The notes beneath the pieces were generated by a model. That model saw only the letters and a list, made by a program, of their open reading frames with translations, did not search any database and was not told where the DNA came from. The translations under genes and the position numbers were made by a program. 64,000 nucleotides of DNA, taken from the NCBI GenBank assembly GCA_016871515.1, contig VHDE01000010.1, forward strand, positions 1-64,000. The letters run 5' to 3'. Below are positions 41,906-50,370 of the stretch, in pieces. The stretch is from Verrucomicrobiota bacterium. GTDB lineage: Bacteria; Verrucomicrobiota; Verrucomicrobiia; Limisphaerales; SIBE01. Each line of letters begins with the position of its first letter. Position 1 is the first letter of the stretch.

Positions 41906-43459
41906 CTATGGACTAACTGCGGCGGTGGTTGTGTTTGTGGATGGCGGGGTCGCGAAGAAGTGATCTTTGACGATGCCGTAACGTTGGAGAACGCGACGCG
42001 TGGCTTGCTCTTGTTCATCCGCGGCGAGGACGAGGCGGCGCAGGGAATCGCTTTCCATGAATTGAATCTGATGGAAGCCGTTGATCGGTTTGCGCAGCGC
42101 TTCACGGAGTTCGGGCAAGCGGCTGATTTTTTGCCCGTTCACTTTATCCACCACCAAATGCCTTAAGTCCTGATAACCGAGATTATAGATGTCGGGCAAC
42201 ACTTGAGATAGAAGGACGAGCGCGGGTCGTTCGCGCGTTGGCTCCTGGTTGTTGTAGTAGTAGAGGCGGAATGGGGAACGGCGTTTCCAGTCGGCGCCCC
42301 AACCCTGGAGGAAAGCATCGGTGAGCGGTTGAAACACGAGACCGCCTACAATCAAGTATTCCGGTTCCTGATCGTACACCGCGTCAGGCACGAGCGTCGA
42401 ACTGTACTCCGCTTTAGGGAGGCGATAGGTCACGTCTTGGGCTTTGCCATCGCGCCAGATTTTCAGCTTCACGTCGTCGCCTGCCCACTTGCCGCGCGTG
42501 GCGAGATTCTCGAGTGAAAGATGGCCGTAGTTCGGGTCGTCGTAATCGCCTTGAATATCGATGTCGAAACCATCGACTTGCAGGAGGATGTCGCGCGGCT
42601 TCAAAGGTGATTCCTGGCCGGGGCGCGACGGGACTTCAATCACGAGCACGCCGCGAGGTTCGCCTTGAAGTTTGAGGAAGGAGAGGCTGGCGGGGTTTTC
42701 GGCGGGTTGCCAGTAAAAATCGAAATAACCTAAGCCGCGATACGACCCTTTCTGGCGCGCTTCCAAAATCGGACGGATGAACGAGGCCGGAATGACAGTG
42801 CACTTCGTGCCCGCTTGCTGTTCGGTGATTCCAACGATGCGCCCGTCGGCGATGACGGGTTCACCCCAGCCTGTGCTCTGAATCTCCGAACTGATTTCCA
42901 GTGTGACGTGCGGGACGAAACTCAACGGGCCGTTATCGACGCTGAACTGAGTGAATTCGGCTTTGCGCGTCTCGAGTTTTCCTTCGCGCCACCGCGTGAT
43001 TTGAAAGGACTCGGTATTGGGGGAAGGATCGCGCAATTGGACGGGCCTCAAGTCCTGCCAGAACGACGCATCCGTCAAGCTGACGATGGCAAGGTTCGCG
43101 TGGTAATCGAGCCAACTCACTTCGCCGTTGAACCAGCGGCCTCGCCCGCCTTTTTGAACGCGAACGAGTGTGCGATCGAATAACTGGTCGGCTGTGGTGA
43201 GAATCTCCTGCCCTTCGAGCACCAAGCCCATCTTAATGGTGTTCTTGGTTCGCTTGGACCACGGCTGGAAGTAGTCGTACTGCTTGCGTGTGACGTCGAG
43301 GAGAACCACCGCACGTTCCCAATTGAGTCGAGTCGAGCGGTCAGGAGCGGTGTTTGCCGACTCACGTTCTGCGGCATTTGTGGGAGGGGACGTCGACTGT
43401 ATCATGACGGCAATGGCAAAGATGCCGGAATACTGTTGAAAACGACGGTTAGGATTCAT
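41906..43459 (-). CDS. HtrA-like PDZ protein lacking the serine-protease triad
   Basis: Aligns by eye with the upstream paralogue; TGWGEPVIADGRIVGI replaces GNSGGPVIQDDLVVGV. Confidence 0.75.
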   Translation of the reverse strand: MNPNRRFQQYSGIFAIAVMIQSTSPPTNAAERESANTAPDRSTRLNWERAVVLLDVTRKQYDYFQPWSKRTKNTIKMGLVLEGQEILTTADQLFDRTLVRVQKGGRGRWFNGEVSWLDYHANLAIVSLTDASFWQDLRPVQLRDPSPNTESFQITRWREGKLETRKAEFTQFSVDNGPLSFVPHVTLEISSEIQSTGWGEPVIADGRIVGITEQQAGTKCTVIPASFIRPILEARQKGSYRGLGYFDFYWQPAENPASLSFLKLQGEPRGVLVIEVPSRPGQESPLKPRDILLQVDGFDIDIQGDYDDPNYGHLSLENLATRGKWAGDDVKLKIWRDGKAQDVTYRLPKAEYSSTLVPDAVYDQEPEYLIVGGLVFQPLTDAFLQGWGADWKRRSPFRLYYYNNQEPTRERPALVLLSQVLPDIYNLGYQDLRHLVVDKVNGQKISRLPELREALRKPINGFHQIQFMESDSLRRLVLAADEQEQATRRVLQRYGIVKDHFFATPPSTNTTTAAVSP

Positions 43460-44907
43460 AGACGTCGATCTTTCGGAATGCCATAGGTCTGCAGAATGGC
43501 GGGAGTGGATTGTTCGGCTTCAACACGATCCAGGCAATCGAAAGTGTTGTTCGGGAGGAACTCGATAACATGGTGGTCATTCTGCACGGTTTCGAAAGCC
43601 TTGACCACGTCTTCGAGTTTCATAATGCGAATGCCGTTGATGCGATCGACCAAGGCGCGCTCGCGAACCATGAGATTCGCATTTACGGGCGCGGCCAATG
43701 TCGTGGCGAGAATGATCGGTTCCGGACGAATCTCAGAGGGCGCTTCATGCCGCCGGTAATAAAGCTCGTAAACGAGTTCGGCATTGGCGGCGTCGGCCCA
43801 GTTGCGCCCGAATGTTTTCATGTAATCGAGGCTCAGCGGGGTAAAGACCAAACCGCCATAGACAAAGTAGCGGGGCAGAGTGCCATACTGATTTCCCACG
43901 GCGCGGTCAGCCTCATAAATATAAACGGGGAGCGAGACATCGATTTCCTTGCCGTCGCGCCAAAGTTTGAGCGGAACGCTGTCGCTGTGCTGCGCCTCTT
44001 GAAAAGCCATCGATCCGTAAACGCGGTTTCCTTGATAAAGGATTGTCCCATCGGACCCGACCGGGTACGGGCCGATTTTCAGAATAACATCGTCCTCCTT
44101 GAGAACCTGCCTCGTGCTTGGGATTTGCAGAATGCTATCGACGCGTGCGCCCAAATCTCCTTCCGGCAGTTTTAGAAACCGTCGGTAAGCTGGATTCTGA
44201 AGAGGCATCAAGCGGATTCCAGCTTGGGGAAAACCGTGATAGGCGCCGTCCTCGATGTCTTTGAAGAAGTGCTGAATGACGGGCGGCGGAATGAAAAACC
44301 CGGTGTTCTCGAGGCCGGCCATGCCCTGAAACGCGACACCAACGACCAAATCATCTTGAATCACCGGACCACCGCTGTTGCCGGGGTTGATCGCGGCATC
44401 GGTTTGGACGCCGAGATACGTCCGATTGCCGATGTGCGCGTATGTTTGCATCTCGATGCGGGAAACCACGCCGCGCGTGTAGGAGATTTGCTCGCCACCG
44501 GCAGGATAACCATATGTGACAACCGTAGATCGAACCTTGGGAAGTTCACCGAAGCTGAGTGGTTCCAAACCATTGAAGAACGATTCGTCTTCGACTTCCA
44601 AAATTGCGAGGTCGCAATCGTAAGCGATGAACCGGACTTTCGCGAGATACGGACGTGGGTCTTGGTAACGCCGGACGAGAATTTGTCGGTCCCAACTGAC
44701 AACGTGCGCGTTGGTCATGATCCGTTTGCCTTTAATGACAAAGCCGGAACCGCCGCCGCGCCTGACCGATTCGAATCTCCAAGGCGCATCCCAGATAGGG
44801 CCTTGGCTGAAACACATGATTTGAATGACCGATTTCTCCGGTTCAGCGGCGCGCCCTGCGCTCAGCGAAATCAGGATCAACCCAGGAATTAGGAAATTTC
44901 TCAACAC
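43456..44907 (-). CDS. Trypsin-like/HtrA serine protease with PDZ-like region
   Basis: TNAHVVSWD, AYDCDLAILEVED and INPGNSGGPVIQDDLVVGVAFQG. GTG 44907 or nearby start; ORF to 45171 crosses a repeat. Confidence 0.88.
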   Translation of the reverse strand: MLRNFLIPGLILISLSAGRAAEPEKSVIQIMCFSQGPIWDAPWRFESVRRGGGSGFVIKGKRIMTNAHVVSWDRQILVRRYQDPRPYLAKVRFIAYDCDLAILEVEDESFFNGLEPLSFGELPKVRSTVVTYGYPAGGEQISYTRGVVSRIEMQTYAHIGNRTYLGVQTDAAINPGNSGGPVIQDDLVVGVAFQGMAGLENTGFFIPPPVIQHFFKDIEDGAYHGFPQAGIRLMPLQNPAYRRFLKLPEGDLGARVDSILQIPSTRQVLKEDDVILKIGPYPVGSDGTILYQGNRVYGSMAFQEAQHSDSVPLKLWRDGKEIDVSLPVYIYEADRAVGNQYGTLPRYFVYGGLVFTPLSLDYMKTFGRNWADAANAELVYELYYRRHEAPSEIRPEPIILATTLAAPVNANLMVRERALVDRINGIRIMKLEDVVKAFETVQNDHHVIEFLPNNTFDCLDRVEAEQSTPAILQTYGIPKDRRL

Positions 44908-44985
44908 GTGGTCAAAATGGTCGTCACTCCGGGAATGGTCAAGTCTTAAGCGGTTCTTAAGCGGCAATTCTCCTTTTGACGGAGC

Positions 44986-45057
44986 GCGGACATTCGTGTC
45001 CGCAGCAATGTCGAGAAACCCAACCGATCCGGGCGCATTCAGACCGCTGCGGACAGA
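44986..45057. repeat. Partial copy of the GCGGACATTC-TGTCCGCAGC inverted repeat
   Basis: GCGGACATTCGTGTCCGCAGC...GACCGCTGCGGACAG; compare 31915-31996. Confidence 0.75.
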
Positions 45058-45111
45058 CAATAAATTTTGAAACTGTAACGGCGGGTTGACTTTGATTACT
45101 CTGCCTGCGCT

Positions 45112-45477
45112 ATGAAACGGCGGACTTTTCGCAAGCTGCGAGCGGCGACGGAGAACGCTTTTCATCATCATGCATACGTGGTGTTGTTGGATGAATGCGT
45201 GGCGGACAACGTCAAAGTCCGGAAAGCGAATCCGAACCGCGATGCCTCAAAACCGTGTGTTTATGTGGGCATGAGCGGGCTCGAACCGGCCCATCGATTT
45301 GAGAATCACAAGGCTGGACGCAAGGCCGCTCGCGTGGTGCAACGTTATGGCATTCGGCTCTTGCCCGAGTTGTTCGAGTGTTTCAATCCGATGCCCTTCG
45401 AAGCCGCCGTCCAAATGGAGCGGGAATTGGCCGAGGAACTTCGCAGTCAAGGTTACCCCGTGACAGGCGGAACATAG
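45112..45477 (+). CDS. GIY-YIG-like nuclease-domain protein
   Basis: CVYVGMSGLEPAHRFENHKAGRKAARVVQRYGIRLLPELF. Confidence 0.6.
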   Translation: MKRRTFRKLRAATENAFHHHAYVVLLDECVADNVKVRKANPNRDASKPCVYVGMSGLEPAHRFENHKAGRKAARVVQRYGIRLLPELFECFNPMPFEAAVQMERELAEELRSQGYPVTGGT

Positions 45478-45525
45478 TCGCGGGATGCGTCTAGGTTCAT
45501 AAATCGCAAAAACCAGAATCTCAAG

Positions 45526-47076
45526 ATGACGCTGTCTAGCTCTCAACCCGCGAGCCTATTGTCGCAGCCTCTCCTCCAAATGCGGGAGATTCACGAACGC
45601 TTTCCAGGTGTGCACGTGTTAAAAGGGGTCAACTTCGACGTTTACGAAGGCGAGGTTCACGCCTTGATCGGCGAGAACGGAGCTGGCAAGAGCACGCTGA
45701 TGCATATTCTCGCCGGCGTTTGCGGGCTGGAGTCAGGCAGAATCGATTTCGGCGGCCGCTCGGATATCATCATCCCTGACGGGCACTCGAGCCAGCAGCT
45801 TGGCATTGCGATCGTGTTTCAGGAACGGAGTTTGTTTGGCACTTTAAGCGTCGCGGAGAATATCTTCGCCGCCCGGCAGCCAGCGAATCGTTTGGGAAAG
45901 ATTGACCGCAAGAAACTCTCCGCCCAGACGCGCGCTTTGCTCACTCGCGTCGGTCTGGATGTGGAACCGCGAACCCCGTTGAGCGAGTTGCCTCCGGCGC
46001 AACAGCACATGGCGGAAATTGCCAAAGCGCTTTCGTTGAATGCGCGCTTGATCATTTTTGACGAACCGACAGCAGCGTTGACCGAAACGGAAACGCGCGC
46101 GCTGTTCAAAGTCATTGGGCAACTCAAGCAAGCTGGGGTTGGCATCGTTTACATCTCGCATCGGCTCGAAGAGATTTTCCAAATTGCGAATCGCGTCACT
46201 GTGCTCAAGGATGGAGCGTGGCAAGGGACGTTCCAAGTGTCGGAGACGAACACGGACGATCTCATTGCGCGGATGGTGGGCCGAGAACTCTCGTTGCACC
46301 GGCGACGCGAAGATGTGGCAACTGTGCGAGGCAGGGTCATATTGGATGTGAGGAATCTGACAGATGCAGAGCAGTTTCGCGGTTCGCGGCCGTTTCTGCA
46401 GAATATTTCCCTTCAAGCGCGCGCCGGCGAGATCGCGGTCTTTGCTGGGTTGGCGGGCGCAGGCCGGACGGAGTTGGCGCTTTCGTTGTTTGGGGTGCGG
46501 CCGCGAGCTTCGGGAGACGTTTATATCGATGGCCGGCAAGTCTTCATCCGATCACCAGCCGACGCCATTGCGGCAGGCTTTGGTTACACCTCGGAGGACC
46601 GCAAGGAAGCCGGATTGTTCCTCGACCAAACCATAACGCAAAACATTGTGTCGAGCCGATTGAACGAGTTTGGCGCTTGGTGGCTGGACGATCGACGCGG
46701 TGAGCAAATGGCGGAACAGTTTCGCCGGAAGTTGAGCGTCAATTGCCAAGGGGTTCGGCAAGTTGTTCAAACGTTGAGCGGCGGCAATCAACAGAAAATT
46801 GTTCTGGCGAAGTGGCTGCTGGTCAATCCAAGAGTGTTGGTGGTTGATGAGCCGACGCGTGGTATTGATGTGGGGGCGAAAGCGGAGGTTCACACTTTGT
46901 TGCGAGAGTTCGCCAGTGGCGGAGCGGCCGTCATTGTGATTTCCTCTGACTTGCCTGAAGTGCTGGCGATTGCCGACCGGATCCTTGTGATGCGCGAAGG
47001 CCGGATCGTCGGTGAAGTTGCGGGTTCCGAAGCCACGGAGGAAAAAATAATGCGTCTGGCAGCGATATCGGTATGA
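45526..47076 (+). CDS. Sugar ABC transporter ATP-binding protein (RbsA/MglA-like, two ATPase domains)
   Basis: ALIGENGAGKSTLMHILAGV; LSLNARLIIFDEPTAALTETE; second-half LSGGNQQKIVLAKWLLVNPRVLVVDEPTRGIDVGAKAE. Confidence 0.95.
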   Translation: MTLSSSQPASLLSQPLLQMREIHERFPGVHVLKGVNFDVYEGEVHALIGENGAGKSTLMHILAGVCGLESGRIDFGGRSDIIIPDGHSSQQLGIAIVFQERSLFGTLSVAENIFAARQPANRLGKIDRKKLSAQTRALLTRVGLDVEPRTPLSELPPAQQHMAEIAKALSLNARLIIFDEPTAALTETETRALFKVIGQLKQAGVGIVYISHRLEEIFQIANRVTVLKDGAWQGTFQVSETNTDDLIARMVGRELSLHRRREDVATVRGRVILDVRNLTDAEQFRGSRPFLQNISLQARAGEIAVFAGLAGAGRTELALSLFGVRPRASGDVYIDGRQVFIRSPADAIAAGFGYTSEDRKEAGLFLDQTITQNIVSSRLNEFGAWWLDDRRGEQMAEQFRRKLSVNCQGVRQVVQTLSGGNQQKIVLAKWLLVNPRVLVVDEPTRGIDVGAKAEVHTLLREFASGGAAVIVISSDLPEVLAIADRILVMREGRIVGEVAGSEATEEKIMRLAAISV

Positions 47077-47423
47077 ACTTTTATAGTATGATCCAGTTGG
47101 AAACGACACAAACGGTGCCCCTGCGAATGGAAGAGGGGGGTGCGATTCGCGTGGGCAATACCGGAGTTACGCTTGATGTGGTTATTGCGCGGTTTAAGGA
47201 TGGTGACACTGCTGAGGATATCCAGCAGAGTTTTCCTACATTGCGGCTAAAGGATGTCTATGCGGCTTTGGCTTACTACCTCGCTCACCAGGAGGAGGTA
47301 GAGAGTTACTTGCGTGAGCGTGATGCCGAGGCTGCCGAGCTTCGGCGATTCTGGGAAAATCACCCTAAATCTAGCACCTTGCGAGCAAGGTTGCGGGCAC
47401 TCAAAGAGCAACAAGCAAAGTAG
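47073..47423 (+). CDS. DUF433-family antitoxin-like protein
   Basis: IRVGNTGVTLDVVIARFKDGDTAEDIQQSFPTLRLKDVYAALAYYLAHQEEVESYL. Confidence 0.85.
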   Translation: MNFYSMIQLETTQTVPLRMEEGGAIRVGNTGVTLDVVIARFKDGDTAEDIQQSFPTLRLKDVYAALAYYLAHQEEVESYLRERDAEAAELRRFWENHPKSSTLRARLRALKEQQAK

Positions 47424-47439
47424 CAGCTTCGGGCAATCG

Positions 47440-47790
47440 ATGGTCCGGATTCTCTTCGATGAAAACATAGACCGTCGAATCATTGGCGGTCTGAGGCGAC
47501 GCATCTCGGGACTGGACAGCTTGACCGTTCAGGAAGCTGGGCTGCGGAGAAGACTCGACGTGGAAATCCTGGCGTTTGCAGCGTCGGAAGAGCGCGTAGT
47601 GATAACTCACGATGTCAATACGCTTATCAAAGACGCAAAGGAGCGAATATCTGCAGAGTTACCAACGCTTGGAGTGTTTATTGTTCCGGCGCAAATGCCG
47701 ATAGGAGCGGCTATCGAAGAATTGCATTTTGCCCTGGCTGCGAGCAACCCAGAGGATTTCTATGGGACATTGACTTACGTGCCACTTTAG
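47440..47790 (+). CDS. DUF5615 PIN-like toxin-like protein
   Basis: MVRILFDENIDRRIIGGLRRR...VVITHDVNTLIKDA. Confidence 0.85.
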   Translation: MVRILFDENIDRRIIGGLRRRISGLDSLTVQEAGLRRRLDVEILAFAASEERVVITHDVNTLIKDAKERISAELPTLGVFIVPAQMPIGAAIEELHFALAASNPEDFYGTLTYVPL

Positions 47791-47825
47791 GGACCACGGT
47801 GCTTTCGGTTTCCGTTGATCATGAC

Positions 47826-48011
47826 ATGAGTGAAATCATCACTGGAGCAACTATTGGTAAAACCAAGGAAAGGAGTCGTTTCCAATTGCCATCCTTTTCC
47901 CGCGAACTCGGTTTGGTTCTGCTGATACTCCCTTGGGCGATTTTGGGACTGGGAGGACCGGGGTTTTACGTTTTTGAGGCTGGCCAGCGAGCCTTGGAGG
48001 AATCGTTCTGA
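47826..48011 (+). pseudogene. Possible N-terminal remnant of an RbsC-like permease
   Basis: FSRELGLVLLILPWAILGLGGPGF resembles the first TM of ribose-type permeases; ORF ends after about 60 aa. Confidence 0.3.
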
Positions 48012-48266
48012 GGAGCCGCGGTGTGGTGGGGGATTATCGGGTTTATGGTTAGTTACACTTGTTACATGACGTCGCACCGCCAGTTGGCAGATGAATTTCG
48101 CGAGGTTGCTTCGAAGCAATTCGTTCGCTTGACATGGGCGAGAGGCGAAAAGCGACGCACACGCAGGCCGCGATCCTTCGCGCACCGTCTTGTTATGCCG
48201 CAACAAAGGTCGCTGTCGTAAATCCAAGATCACGGAGTGCGTGTCTAGCGCACCTGCCTTCGTCGT

Positions 48267-48350
48267 AACGCAGACTTTCAGTCTGCTGTATCGCAGCTGT
48301 ATCGCAGAATTGTATTAAATTGTATTCTGCGGACCGTCCGCAAGTTCGGG
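48267..48350. repeat. Palindromic repeat, type E
   Basis: GTAACGCAGACTTTCAGTCTGCTGTATCGCAG...GCAGAATTGTATTAAATTGTATTCTGCGGACCGTCCGCAAGTTCGGGCG. Confidence 0.8.
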
Positions 48351-48612
48351 CGTGCGACTAGGTCCTGGATTTCGCCAAGGTTCTCGCCGAGATGGTTTTT
48401 TACCTGCATGCCAACCAGACCGCCAGCCTTGTTGACCTTGGTGACGCCAGCTTTGCGTTCACCGGCCCGATATTGACCGTCTCGGTCGCGATCGAATTGC
48501 GTTGTCGTGCGGTCGCGATCCTGCAGCCGTAAATGCGGGGCAGGCGGGACGCCTATCCTACGACGCCTGAAATTCAATTTTCCAATCGGACGGCGTGGGG
48601 GTAGCCTAAGGC

Positions 48613-49092
48613 GTGGTTCTGGCACGCATATTAGTCGATGGATACAGCTTGCTCCATAACTGGTCGGAATTGGCGCTCGGCAAGCCGCGTCACTCCGCGG
48701 CAGCAAGGGAGGAACTGATGCGCTGGCTGACTCGGTATGGCGATGCGATTCGCACGCCGATCACTGTTATTTTCGATGGGGCAGGTGCGGTTGGTCCGAG
48801 GAGCGCCGACGCGCGCTCGGCACCGGAGATGGAAGTCCTTTATTCCGGGCCAGGACAGACAGCGGATCAATTGATCGAGCGCGTGGCGCACCGGCTGACC
48901 GCATTTGGCGATGTGCTCGTAGTGACGGACGATCACGCCGAGCGAGACACAATTACATCGATGGGCGGAATGGCCTCGAGTTGTGACAACTTCGTGGCAA
49001 CAATTAAGTCGGTGTTGAAGGGGTGGGAGGTTGATCTCGAACGTTACAACCAACGGGAGTTGAATCGATTCAGAAGCGCCAACAAATCATGA
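48613..49092 (+). CDS. NYN-domain/YacP-like RNase
   Basis: ILVDGYSLLHNW; ITVIFDGAG; GQTADQLIERVAHRL; VLVVTDDHAERDTI. Confidence 0.82.
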   Translation: MVLARILVDGYSLLHNWSELALGKPRHSAAAREELMRWLTRYGDAIRTPITVIFDGAGAVGPRSADARSAPEMEVLYSGPGQTADQLIERVAHRLTAFGDVLVVTDDHAERDTITSMGGMASSCDNFVATIKSVLKGWEVDLERYNQRELNRFRSANKS

Positions 49093-50363
49093 AGCGCATC
49101 CTGTTTTTGTTCCTGGCCTTTCCCCTTTTCTGTCAAGCTGTCCCGGTGCGCTATCTGTTTGTTGTCGATACTTCTTTTTCAATGGCCCGGGAGAGGCAGA
49201 CTTTGAGCCGTGCAGTTTCGGATATCATTTCGCGAGGCTTAGACGATCGAATGCAAAGTGGCGAGGCATTCACAATTTGGACCTTCAACGAACAAGTTTA
49301 CACTAATCGCTTCTCGCCGCAGATTTGGAGCCGCGATCAACGGCAGCCGCTGGCTGAACGCACTGCGCAGTTCATAAGGAATCAACGCTTTGAGAAACGC
49401 ACGCGCATCGAACGAGTCATGCCTGAGTTGTCGAAAGTCAGCGCGGCTCCCGACCGTCTAAGGATTTTTCTTTTCAGTGATGGTGACACCTCGCTCGCAG
49501 GGACGCCTTTCGATCGCAGCATTAATCTTGCATACGCCCAGCACGGGCGCACTGCGCGAAAAGCGAGAACGCCGTTGGTCACTCTGCTCTCGGTTCGAGG
49601 CGGACGCATGGTGGCGTGAGCTGTCAAGCCTGTCGATCAGCTGCGGTTAGCGGATTTCGGAGAACCGCACGGTCTAGTTCAGACAGTCGTCTCAGTTAAT
49701 CCAGCACCGACGAATCCTTTGCCGCGCCCAGATTCGGTTCCTCCAGTTCAGCAGGAGCCCGCGTTGGCGATCAATGCGAACGCCTCAACGGAAGCGTTAT
49801 CAACGCCGAAGACCAATACAGTTGGCGCTAAAACCGTGGCAAGCGCTGAACCGGCAACACCCGAAATCGCAAACCTTCCGAACTCATCACCGACGCCGGT
49901 GAGCCAGCCGCCGGGCGCAAGCGAGCCCGGCAACCAGGTCCCTACGACTCAAGCGCCGGTTCAACGGCAAGTCGAGATCCACTCTGCCGATTCCGCATCG
50001 AACGTCGGCGTTCAGCCAAAAGCGCCTCCTGTCACTGCGGCCGAACCACGTGCGGTAACATCAGAGGTTCCATCCCATCGGGAATCACAGGTTAAGTTCC
50101 CTCCAGAGAAAGTCACGGAGCACAAACTTCCGTCCGCTGAAACAAAAGAGTTCACGACAGGGGAGTCTTCGACTAACGGGTTGCCGAACGAGACGCCAAC
50201 CTTGGCGACCTCGCCTGTCACGCCAGGTGCGAATCTCTACCTAATGGTGGGATCTATGTTGCTCCTGATCGCCGCTGGATTACTCCTTTGGTGCTTTCGG
50301 AGCAACCGCTCGCACGCGCGCCCGAGCTTAATCTCACGTTCCATAGAAGGCGGAAAGAAGTGA
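49089..50363 (+). pseudogene. vWA-domain secreted/membrane protein interrupted by an in-frame TGA (49617-49619)
   Basis: FVVDTSFSMARERQTLSRAV MIDAS-like motif. ORFs 49089-49619 and 49719-50363 share a frame; C-terminal TM GANLYLMVGSMLLLIAAGLLLWCF. Confidence 0.75.
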
Positions 50364-50370
50364 GCTGACC

